Shown here piece after piece: positions 1-7,167 of a DNA stretch of 34,452 nt. The DNA is from Natranaerobius trueperi. Lineage in GTDB: Bacteria; Bacillota; Natranaerobiia; Natranaerobiales; Natranaerobiaceae. The position numbers and the translations under genes are program-made. Location: positions 1-34,452 of the forward strand of contig NZ_NIQC01000027.1 in NCBI RefSeq assembly GCF_002216005.1. The letters run 5' to 3'. The notes beneath the pieces are model-generated. The model was not told the origin of the DNA. It saw only the letters and a list, made by a program, of their open reading frames with translations, and searched no databases. Every line of letters starts with the position of its first letter. Position 1 is the first letter of the stretch.

Positions 1-2
1 AA

Positions 3-1312
3 GGCCAGCGAGATATACAGTTAGAAGGCCTTGAAGAAGAAGTTGTAGAGCATCGCCTTTCTTCAGAAGAACAGGTGTGCTCTTGTTGTGGTGATAACCT
101 TCATGAAATGAGCACAGAAGAAAGACGTGAATTAAAAATCGTTCCTGCCAAGGCCAAGGTATTAAAGCACATTAAGTATGTTTACAGCTGCAGAAAATGC
201 GATAAAGAAAATACTACTACACCAGTGAAAACAGCACCTATTCCGAATCCTGTGATTTCTGGCAGTTTAGCTTCACCTTCTTCTGTAGCTTACATAATGA
301 CTCAAAAATACCTGGAAGCACAGCCACTTTACCGTCAAGAGCAAAATCTATCCCGTTTAGGTATTAAATTGTCACGTCAGACAATGGCAAACTGGATGAT
401 CAAACTGCAAATGATTGGCTTACTCCTTTGTACAAAAGATTGCATGAATTGCTGATAAATCACAAAGCCTTACATGCTGATGAGACTACTCTACAAGTTT
501 TAAAAGAGGACGGTAGAAAAGCCAGTAGTAAATCTTTCCTCTGGCTTTACCGTACTAGTAAAGAAGCTAGCCCGATAGTGCTCTATGACTATCAGACAAC
601 TAGAGCCAGTAAACATCCCATTAAATTTTTAAAAGGATTTGAAGGGTATCTCCATGTTGATGGTTATCCAGGTTACAACGACATACCGAATGTTAGCTTA
701 GTAGGCTGCTGAAGTCATGCTAGGCGAAAATTTGACGAGGCTCTAAAGGCACTGCCAAAAGACAAGCAAAACGCCGATGTAGCTTCTCGTCAGGGACTTG
801 AATACTGCAACAAGTTATTTGCCATAGAGCGTGATATTAAAGATAAATCAAAAGAAGAACGTTACAAAATTCGGCACGAGCATAGTTTTCCAGTAATCCA
901 AGAATTCGGGACCTGGCTAGAAGAACAAAAATCTAAAGCTTTACCTAAAAGTGCATTTGGAAAAGCTGTCTCTTACTGCTTAAATCAGTGGAAAAAACTA
1001 AACACATTTTTAGAAGATGGCGACTTAGAGTTAGATAACAACAGAGCTGAAAGATCAATAAAGCCCTTTGTCATAGGTAGAAAGAACTGGATGTTCGCTA
1101 ATACACCTAAAGGTGCAAAATCTAGTGCTTTAATTTATAGCATTATTGAAACTGCCAAAGAGAATGAACTTAATCCATTTAATTATTTACAGTTCTTGTT
1201 TGAAAATTTACCTCAGATTGACATCAACGACCAAGAAAAATTAGATAAATTTTTACCTTGGTCAGAAGATCTACCAGGAAACTGTAAGCTACAAAAAACT
1301 CAAAGCAAATAA
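3..1312 (+). pseudogene. IS66-family DDE transposase (TnpC-type), frameshifted and interrupted
   Basis: The reading frame is open from the window edge, so the N-terminus is missing. A zinc-finger-like segment (CSCCG, then CRKC) is followed by the RQTMANW region, typical of IS66 transposases. One base appears to be missing around 400-410. The protein continues in another frame (ANDWLTPLYKRLHELL), carrying LHADET and YLHVDGYPGY. A TGA at 710-712 stands where the family has Trp (GCW-HARRKF). After it the same frame runs on through SHARRKF and NNRAERSIKP to the TAA at 1312. All three catalytic residues of the DDE triad can be seen: Asp in HADET, Asp in HVDGY and Glu in NRAERS. The frameshift and the stop make this copy inactive unless suppressed. 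Confidence 0.88.
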
Positions 1313-1333
1313 CAAAAGTCAGTTATAACAGGC

Positions 1334-1370
1334 ACTCCCACTTATTTATTTAATGAGATGGGAGTTTTTT
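1334..1370 (+). terminator. Rho-independent terminator after the IS66 transposase
   Basis: ACTCCCA (1334-1340) pairs with TGGGAGT (1359-1365) across an 18-nt AT-rich loop and runs into six T residues. It sits 21 nt after the transposase stop and inside the element, ahead of its right inverted repeat. Confidence 0.65.
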
Positions 1371-1411
1371 ATTAAATTAATGTGGGTACTATTTGACGCT
1401 CACTTTATAAT

Positions 1412-2689
1412 TTATGTTATTATTTTTTGAGCTGCAATTAAGTTTCCTAATATAACATGAGGAAAAGTAAGACCTCCTTGTAGATAAGCTTTATAAGGTG
1501 GTCTTACTGGTGCATCAGCACTCAATTCTAATGAACCACCTTGAACAAATGTACCTGCAGCCATTATAACCGGGTGATCATAACCTGGCATTTGATCCGG
1601 TTCTAATTCTATATGAGAGTCAACGACTCCAGCCTTTTGAATTCCTTTAACAAATGAGATTAAGTTTTCTTTTGTATTTAGATTGATCTCTTGAATAATG
1701 TCCCCCCTATTTTCCTTAGGGGTAGGCGAAACTTCATATCCTAGGTTTTGAAAAAATGCACTACTGAAAATGGCTCCTTTTGCTGCAGAACAAACAGTAG
1801 AAGGAGCTAAATATAAACCTTGAATAAACAATCTATGATATCCTTCTGGTGTTGCTCCCATATCTCTTCCTAAGCCAGGAGCTGTAAGTTCAAAAGAAGC
1901 CTTTTCTACTGACTCTCTTTTTCCAGCTAAATATCCACCACAGGGTGCTAGACCACCACCAGGGTTTTTAATAAAAGAACCAGCCATTAGGTCAATATCT
2001 AACTCACCAGGTTCACTAGTTTCCACAAATTCTCCATAACAATTATCTAAAAATATTTTTGAGTTTGGAGTTACTTTTCTAACGAAATCAACTAATTTAG
2101 AAAGTTCATAATATGTTAAGGTTTTACGGCTACTATAACCTCTTGATTTTTGAATAAAAACAACACTAGGTTTTAATTTTTGTAGTTGTTTCTCAATATT
2201 ATTTAGATCAGGTCGACCTGAATTATTTAAAGGGACCTCTTTATAATTAATCCCTTTTGATATCAAACAATTTTCAGGTGCATCTTCTGACAGACCAATA
2301 ATTTTAGCTAAAGTATCATACGGTCTTCCAGTAATAGATACAAGAGTGTCCTTTGGGTTTAATAAAGTTGCTAACCCTGAAAAAATAGTATGGGTTCCAG
2401 AAACCCATTGATGTCTTGCTATTGCACTTTCCGTACCTAATACTTTAGCAAGTAACTCATCAAAAAACTCTCTACCACTATCACCATATCCATAACCGGT
2501 GCTTCCTATAAAATGATGCTCACTTAATCCTAAACTTTGCATCGCTGAAATTACTTTAAATTGATTACTGTAGTAAATTTCATCAATTCTTTTAAAATCT
2601 TTTTCTAAGCTGTCATAGACTTTCTGTGCATTTTCTAATAAAGTATTATCAAAATTCCAATTATAATTATTTATAATTTGCTTAATCAT
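1412..2689 (-). CDS. Methionine gamma-lyase family PLP enzyme (YnbB / aluminium-resistance-like)
   Basis: This 425-residue protein looks like a fold-type I PLP enzyme of the Cys/Met-metabolism superfamily, in the branch named methionine gamma-lyase family or aluminium-resistance protein. The core has the expected order. STGYGYGDSGREFFDELLA and HQWVSGTHT lie in the first third, FLDNCYGEF holds the PLP-ring aspartate, and SFIKNPGGGLAP near residue 240 supplies the likely Schiff-base lysine. The last third contains PGLGRDMGAT and SADAPVRPPY. The start is taken as ATG at 2689, because AAGGAGG lies about 6 nt upstream of it; a TTG at 2692 is too close. In Bacillus subtilis the relative ynbB is also near spoVK and hfq, so the neighbourhood supports the family. 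The substrate is not known from sequence. The IS66 end lies 8 bp beyond the stop. Confidence 0.85.
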   Translation of the reverse strand: MIKQIINNYNWNFDNTLLENAQKVYDSLEKDFKRIDEIYYSNQFKVISAMQSLGLSEHHFIGSTGYGYGDSGREFFDELLAKVLGTESAIARHQWVSGTHTIFSGLATLLNPKDTLVSITGRPYDTLAKIIGLSEDAPENCLISKGINYKEVPLNNSGRPDLNNIEKQLQKLKPSVVFIQKSRGYSSRKTLTYYELSKLVDFVRKVTPNSKIFLDNCYGEFVETSEPGELDIDLMAGSFIKNPGGGLAPCGGYLAGKRESVEKASFELTAPGLGRDMGATPEGYHRLFIQGLYLAPSTVCSAAKGAIFSSAFFQNLGYEVSPTPKENRGDIIQEINLNTKENLISFVKGIQKAGVVDSHIELEPDQMPGYDHPVIMAAGTFVQGGSLELSADAPVRPPYKAYLQGGLTFPHVILGNLIAAQKIIT

Positions 2690-2819
2690 CAACTTCCTCC
2701 TTTGCAGAATCTAACCATCTATATTCTATCATGAAAAAAATAAAATATTAATATTGGTAAATAATTTCCTGGGTAAGCGCAGATTATATTAAGAATCGTC
2801 ATGAACAAATATAAAGAGA
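2690..2819 (-). other. Intergenic region upstream of the PLP enzyme gene
   Basis: AT-rich spacer between the spoVK stop and the PLP-enzyme gene. It holds the AGGAGG ribosome binding site (2693-2702) and a TATAAT-like hexamer on the minus strand near 2785-2790 without a convincing -35 partner. No clear terminator for spoVK was found. Confidence 0.4.
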
Positions 2820-2849
2820 TTAAAATCTGTCAATATTTGAATCGTCATG
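2793..2849. repeat. 11-bp direct repeat at the spoVK 3' end
   Basis: GAATCGTCATG occurs at 2793-2803 and again at 2839-2849, 46 bp apart. The second copy lies inside the last codons of spoVK and the first lies just beyond its stop. It may be a chance match or a remnant of a small duplication. Confidence 0.5.
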
Positions 2850-3785
2850 GTGAATTAAGTCTTGTGCACGAAGATAAATTAAGTCATTTCGTGTTACCTG
2901 GGGTTTGTTTATTAATCTGATAGCTTGGCGTCTGATACTTTTTTCTAATAAGTTTCTAACAAACCTTGCATTTGAAAAGTTAGGCTCATTATTAGATAGT
3001 TTCAATTTCAGTTTTTCTAATAAATGTTGTCTAGCCTTATTATCTAAAAGATATTGTCTTTCTTCAAGCATTTTATCAGCAATTTCTAATAATTGCTCAG
3101 AATTATAATCTGAAAATTCAATTTGTATTGGAAAACGGCTTGAAATTCCAGGGTTTGATGCTAAAAAAGACTTCATTTCATCTCGATATCCAGCCAAAAT
3201 AACTACCAATCTATCTTTATAGTCTTCCATAGCTTTAACTAACGTATCTATAGCTTCTTTACCAAAGTCTGTACTCCCACCTCTAGCAAGAGAATAAGCT
3301 TCATCTATAAACAAAATACCACCTAAAGCGTTATTAATTTGTTTTTTAGTTTTCTGAGCTGTTTGGCCGATGTACTCCCCTACTAAGTCTGCACGTTCTA
3401 CTTCAACAAGATGACCTTCAGGTAAATGATTAAGGTCTTTAAATATTTCTCCTAAGATCCTAGCTACTGTTGTTTTACCTGTACCAGGTGAACCTAAGAA
3501 AAGCATATGAAGAGATTGTGATTCAGTAGATAAATTTAATTGGTTTCTCTTTTCTTGAATAGCGATATAAGCACAAATTTCATATAAATTTTCTTTTACC
3601 TTTTTAAGCCCAACTAAACGGTCAAGTTTATCTAAACTTCTTTTAATTGAACTATCCATTTTGTTAAGTGGATGGCCCATATTTTTAATTTCAGTAAGTT
3701 GGTGGTGAAAACCTTCATCACTTAAAGTGATGCCTTTTCCATTATTCTTATGATGTGATCTTCCATTGATCTTCAAACGCACCAT
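2820..3785 (-). CDS. spoVK: Stage V sporulation protein K-like AAA+ ATPase (CbbX/CfxQ family)
   Basis: A 321-residue AAA+ ATPase of about the length of B. subtilis SpoVK. Walker A is GSPGTGKTT (residues 98-106) and Walker B is GGILFIDEAY (155-164). The sensor-1 region is VVILAGYRDEM, and NPGISSRF with downstream NARFVRNLLEK supplies the arginine-finger and sensor-2 region. The N-terminal about 50 residues are basic and poorly conserved. In Bacillus, SpoVK is needed for spore maturation; the CbbX/CfxQ relatives are protein-remodelling ATPases. ATG start with AAAGGTGGTG about 6 nt upstream. The gene is isolated from hfq by a terminator at 3871-3900, so it should have its own promoter in 3786-3870. 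Confidence 0.88.
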   Translation of the reverse strand: MVRLKINGRSHHKNNGKGITLSDEGFHHQLTEIKNMGHPLNKMDSSIKRSLDKLDRLVGLKKVKENLYEICAYIAIQEKRNQLNLSTESQSLHMLFLGSPGTGKTTVARILGEIFKDLNHLPEGHLVEVERADLVGEYIGQTAQKTKKQINNALGGILFIDEAYSLARGGSTDFGKEAIDTLVKAMEDYKDRLVVILAGYRDEMKSFLASNPGISSRFPIQIEFSDYNSEQLLEIADKMLEERQYLLDNKARQHLLEKLKLKLSNNEPNFSNARFVRNLLEKSIRRQAIRLINKPQVTRNDLIYLRAQDLIHHDDSNIDRF

Positions 3786-3813
3786 ATTTCACCACCTTTT
3801 AAATATTTCTTAA

Positions 3814-3830
3814 TACCATATAATATGGTA
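3814..3830. promoter_or_regulatory. 17-bp palindrome in the spoVK upstream region
   Basis: TACCATAT and ATATGGTA flank a single central base. It lies 29 bp upstream of the spoVK start codon, in the only space available for the promoter. On the minus strand it contains CATATTATA, which fits the mother-cell sigma-K -10 pattern CATANNNTA. The matching -35 AC is 14 nt away instead of about 16, so promoter identity is uncertain. A repressor operator is an alternative. Confidence 0.3.
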
Positions 3831-3870
3831 GCTATTCTATAGTACGCTAACTAAAGAAAAAACGTTAATA

Positions 3871-3900
3871 TTAAAAGACACCTTTTTAGGTGTCTTTTAA
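3871..3900 (-). terminator. Terminator of the miaB-mutS-mutL-miaA-hfq operon
   Basis: A perfect 12-bp inverted repeat (TTAAAAGACACC / GGTGTCTTTTAA) with a 6-nt loop starts 33 bp after the hfq stop. The T-rich ends on both sides suggest it can work in both directions. Confidence 0.8.
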
Positions 3901-3933
3901 TCAAAATCATTTCCGTTTAATAAAAAATTAGTC

Positions 3934-4179
3934 CTAATTCTCTACACTATCTCCATTATTAAAAAGATCAAGCTGACTAGAAGGTATTAAAGTTGATACT
4001 GCATGTTTGTAAATAAGTTGTTGTTCCTTATTTACATCCATCAAAATAGTAAAGTTATCAAAACTTTTTACAACACCACGAATTTTATAACCGTTTACAA
4101 GAAATAAAGTTACTGGTATCTTTGACCTACGTACTTGGTTTAAAAAGTTGTCCTGAAGATTAAAGTTACTCTTAGACAT
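3934..4179 (-). CDS. hfq: RNA chaperone Hfq
   Basis: An 81-residue Sm-like protein of the typical Gram-positive Hfq length. The N-terminal [24 protein letters not shown] is the alpha helix and start of the Sm1 motif, with Gln-9 (of NLQ) at the proximal RNA-binding position. [14 protein letters not shown] completes Sm1, and the YKHA signature (57-60) marks Sm2. The C-terminal tail is short and acidic. The protein forms a hexameric ring that binds U-rich and A-rich RNA. It is the last gene of the operon, 44 nt after miaA, a neighbour shared by many bacteria. SD GGGGGCGAT precedes the ATG. Confidence 0.96.
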   Translation of the reverse strand: MSKSNFNLQDNFLNQVRRSKIPVTLFLVNGYKIRGVVKSFDNFTILMDVNKEQQLIYKHAVSTLIPSSQLDLFNNGDSVEN

Positions 4180-4223
4180 ATAATCGCCCCCAATAAAAAA
4201 TATATAGTTGCTCTGTACTTAAA

Positions 4224-5198
4224 TTATATATTTCTAGGTTTTTCAAAATATTCCTTCAAAACTTTTTCAACAATCTTGTTGCTAATTTCACCTGTGTTAT
4301 TATTAGTGAGATCATACCATTTAATATTGGGGTCTCTTCTAAACCACGTGAGTTGTCTTTTTGCAAATCTTTTAGTGTCTTTTTTTAAAATATTTATTGC
4401 TTCATCAAATGTATACTCTCCTTGTAGATATTTCCCTATTTCTTTATAACCTAATCCTTTCATAGCAGTTAATTCTAAAGTATAACCATTTTCTAGTAGT
4501 GATTTAACCTCGCCTAATAAACCTTGCTCAATCATTTTATCTACTCTTTTTTCAATTCTTTCGTATAATAAAGGTCTATCCATAAATAAACCGAAAAAGA
4601 GTAGATTGTAGGGACTTGAGTACTTTCGCTGTTGTCGCTTAGAGATAGGTTCACCAGTTTGGTAAAAAACTTCTAAAGCTCGTATAATACGTTGCTTATC
4701 ATTTGGGTGTATCTTTTCTGCTGCTTCTGGGTCTTTATTTTGTAAGTCATTATATAAAGCTTGCAGACCTTGTATTTTTGCACGTTCTAATAATTCTTCT
4801 CGATATGAGGAAGACTTTGGTAAGGCATTTAAAGAATAATCATATAATAAAGCATTGACGTATAGCCCAGTCCCCCCTACTACTACCGGAAGATTTCCCC
4901 TGTGATAGATATCTTTTATCACTTGTTTTGCTTCTTCTTGATATCTGCCAACACTATAATCTTCACTGGGGTCAATGCTATCTATAAAGTGATGTGTAAT
5001 TTCTTGTTGGTCACTAGTAGAGGGTTTCGCTGTACCTATATCCATTTGTTTATAAAGTTGCATTGAATCTGCTGAAATAATTTCAACATTAATCGGAATT
5101 TTTTTAGCTACTTCTAAAGAAATAGCTGTTTTTCCTACAGCAGTAGGACCTATGATAGCTAATAAAGGTTTAGCATCAAGTATTGTTTTCTTATCCAT
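4224..5198 (-). CDS. miaA: tRNA dimethylallyltransferase MiaA
   Basis: Transfers a dimethylallyl group from DMAPP to N6 of A37 in tRNAs that read UNN codons, giving i6A. The 324-residue protein shows the P-loop GPTAVGKT (17-24), the DSMQLYKQMDIGTAKP DMAPP/tRNA motif, HHFIDSIDP, GGTGLY and the C-terminal RFAKRQLTWFRRD tRNA-binding motif. MiaB, encoded at the promoter-proximal end of the same operon, converts i6A to ms2i6A, so both steps of this modification are made together. Gaps to mutL and hfq are 26 and 44 nt. Confidence 0.96.
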   Translation of the reverse strand: MDKKTILDAKPLLAIIGPTAVGKTAISLEVAKKIPINVEIISADSMQLYKQMDIGTAKPSTSDQQEITHHFIDSIDPSEDYSVGRYQEEAKQVIKDIYHRGNLPVVVGGTGLYVNALLYDYSLNALPKSSSYREELLERAKIQGLQALYNDLQNKDPEAAEKIHPNDKQRIIRALEVFYQTGEPISKRQQRKYSSPYNLLFFGLFMDRPLLYERIEKRVDKMIEQGLLGEVKSLLENGYTLELTAMKGLGYKEIGKYLQGEYTFDEAINILKKDTKRFAKRQLTWFRRDPNIKWYDLTNNNTGEISNKIVEKVLKEYFEKPRNI

Positions 5199-5224
5199 AG
5201 GTTTCCCTCACTATCTTTAAAAAT

Positions 5225-7153
5225 TTACATTATCCGATAAAATAACTTCTCTACATTAGACTTTGTCATTCTAATTATTGTTGGACGCCCATGCGGGCAA
5301 GTAAAAGCATTAGGAGTTACTAATAAAGACTTAAGTAAGCTAAAGAATTCAACTAGAGACATTTTTTCATTAGCCTTTACACTTTTTTTACATGCTATAG
5401 AAATTAGCATTTCCTCAAGTGACTCTAGGTCTGGTGTGTTTTCGGGATGTTCAATTATTTGGTCAATTAAATCATATAGTGCTTTACTATCAAAAACATC
5501 TCTTATTGCAAATGGAACCGCCCTAACTAATAATGTATTCTTTCCAAATAATTCAAATTCCAAACCACATTTTTTAAGTGTATCTAAGTTATTAGTAACA
5601 ACTGTTACGCCTGCAGTATCTAATTCTATAGTGTATGGTATAACTTGCTGACTCTTAATTTTATCATTATTATAAGTCTGCATTAATTTGTGATAGTTTA
5701 CTCTTTCATGAGCAGCATGTTGATCAATTAGAAAAATTTCGTTATTACCTTCTAATATCCAATAAGTTGCAAATATTTGTCCAATTACTTTTGCTTCAAT
5801 TACTTCTTGTAATAATTCACTATTTTCTTCATTAACAATTGATTGATTATTATTCTCTTCAATCTTTTCTCTAGCCATATAATCTGCTTCTATTTCAGTA
5901 GAGTTAGTAGTATTTGTTTTGTTTTTATCTTCAAAATTAGCTTTCTCTTTCGGTTGTATAGATTCTACTTTTTCATAAGTATTCGGTCTTTTGTATGATT
6001 TTTTTATATTAGTAGATTTATCTGAACTTGGTTTTTTTAAATCATTCTCCGTAAAAGTACTTTTCTGATACTGGTTATCATCATAATACATAGCTTTCGA
6101 GATACGTATCTGACTACCAGAGTCAAAATCTACATTTTTAGTAGGTGAAGCTTGAAAAATAAGCTCCTCACGCTTTAAAGTATTTGTAATTGCTTTAGTC
6201 ATAACATCTCCAACATATTTTTGATCAGAAAACCTAACATGTATTTTTGCTGGATGAACATTAATATCTAACTTTTCTTGAGGAATATTCATTTTAATTA
6301 TAGCAAATGGGTAGCGATGTTTTGCAAGTAAAGTATGATATCCTTTTTCTATTCGTTCAGATAAAAAACTACTCTTTACATAACGCCCATTTACGTAAAG
6401 TGTCTGATAATTTCTATTAGACCGAGTAAGCTCTGGTCTTGAAATATATCCTCTTAAAGATATATCATTTGCATCATACTCTACGTATAACATTTTTTTA
6501 GCAGTTTGATATCCATAGATATTCGCTATAACTTCAAATAAATCATTTCTACCTGATGTGTTAAGTAACTTATTATTGTTATTAAATAGTGAAAAGCGTA
6601 CATTAGGGTGAGCTAAAGCTAGTTTATTAACAATATCTTGTATTAAAGCAATTTCAGATGCATCTTTTCTAAGAAACTTTAATCTAGCTGGAGTATTAAA
6701 AAATAGATCCTTTACTGAAATGTCAGTACCTACTGGGCATCCTGTGGATCCAATTTCTTTTATTATTCCCCCATCCATAATTAATTTAGTACCTTCCTTT
6801 TGATTATTTTGACGAGTTCTTAACTCAATCCTACTAACAGCAGCAATACTAGCTAAAGCTTCACCACGAAATCCTAAAGTACTAATTTTATTTAAATCAT
6901 TAATACCTGAAACCTTACTAGTGGCATGTCTTGAAAAAGCAAGCTCAACATCATCAGGATGTATACCATGACCATTATCTATTATTCTTATTAATTCTTT
7001 ACCTGCTTTATTTATATGAACTCGGATATCATCACTAGAAGCGTCTAAAGAGTTTTCTACTAGTTCCTTAATAACAGATGAAGGCCGTTCAATAACTTCA
7101 CCTGCAGCTATTTTTTCACTTACCTCTTGTGTTAATTTATTTACACGGGTCAT
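5225..7153 (-). CDS. mutL: DNA mismatch repair protein MutL
   Basis: A 642-residue MutL that links MutS mismatch recognition to strand removal. The GHKL ATPase motifs are clear: ELVENSLDA (30-38), DNGHGI (59-64) and GFRGEAL (94-100), then the transducer domain with NGRYVKS. A long polar linker (about 340-440) follows. The C-terminal endonuclease and dimer domain has DQHAAHE starting at Asp-477, ACKKSVKA and CPHGRPT. In Bacillus-type MutL the first motif reads DQHA-x2-E-x4-E; here the final Glu is His-488 (codon CAC at 5692-5690), while the other metal-site elements are kept. The organism would therefore be expected to use MutL nicking and not MutH, though the substitution could alter metal binding. 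It follows mutS by 14 nt. Confidence 0.96.
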   Translation of the reverse strand: MTRVNKLTQEVSEKIAAGEVIERPSSVIKELVENSLDASSDDIRVHINKAGKELIRIIDNGHGIHPDDVELAFSRHATSKVSGINDLNKISTLGFRGEALASIAAVSRIELRTRQNNQKEGTKLIMDGGIIKEIGSTGCPVGTDISVKDLFFNTPARLKFLRKDASEIALIQDIVNKLALAHPNVRFSLFNNNNKLLNTSGRNDLFEVIANIYGYQTAKKMLYVEYDANDISLRGYISRPELTRSNRNYQTLYVNGRYVKSSFLSERIEKGYHTLLAKHRYPFAIIKMNIPQEKLDINVHPAKIHVRFSDQKYVGDVMTKAITNTLKREELIFQASPTKNVDFDSGSQIRISKAMYYDDNQYQKSTFTENDLKKPSSDKSTNIKKSYKRPNTYEKVESIQPKEKANFEDKNKTNTTNSTEIEADYMAREKIEENNNQSIVNEENSELLQEVIEAKVIGQIFATYWILEGNNEIFLIDQHAAHERVNYHKLMQTYNNDKIKSQQVIPYTIELDTAGVTVVTNNLDTLKKCGLEFELFGKNTLLVRAVPFAIRDVFDSKALYDLIDQIIEHPENTPDLESLEEMLISIACKKSVKANEKMSLVEFFSLLKSLLVTPNAFTCPHGRPTIIRMTKSNVEKLFYRIM

Positions 7154-7167
7154 AAAAACCCTCCTAG

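Larger units (their letters stand above)
1..1403 (+). mobile_element. IS66-family insertion sequence, right part, decayed
   Basis: The left end lies outside the window. The right end is placed at 1403 because the reverse complement of 1376-1403 begins GTGAGCGTCAAATAG, which resembles IS66-family terminal inverted repeats (GTAAGCG/GTGAGCG type). The eight bases after it (1404-1411, TTTATAAT) would be one copy of the 8-bp target duplication usual for this family. The next base begins the stop codon of the minus-strand gene that ends at 1412, so the element inserted immediately downstream of that gene without cutting it. The only cargo visible is the broken transposase and an internal terminator. 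Confidence 0.75.

Noticed and set aside
400-430. Programmed -1 frameshift in the IS66 transposase
   Set aside because: No slippery heptamer of the usual kind is present at the junction, and a second lesion (TGA at 710-712) breaks the same gene, so simple decay is more likely.
710-712. TGA read as tryptophan or selenocysteine
   Set aside because: The position is Trp in the family, but no SECIS-like element was seen, and other genes in the window use TGG for Trp and TGA as a stop.
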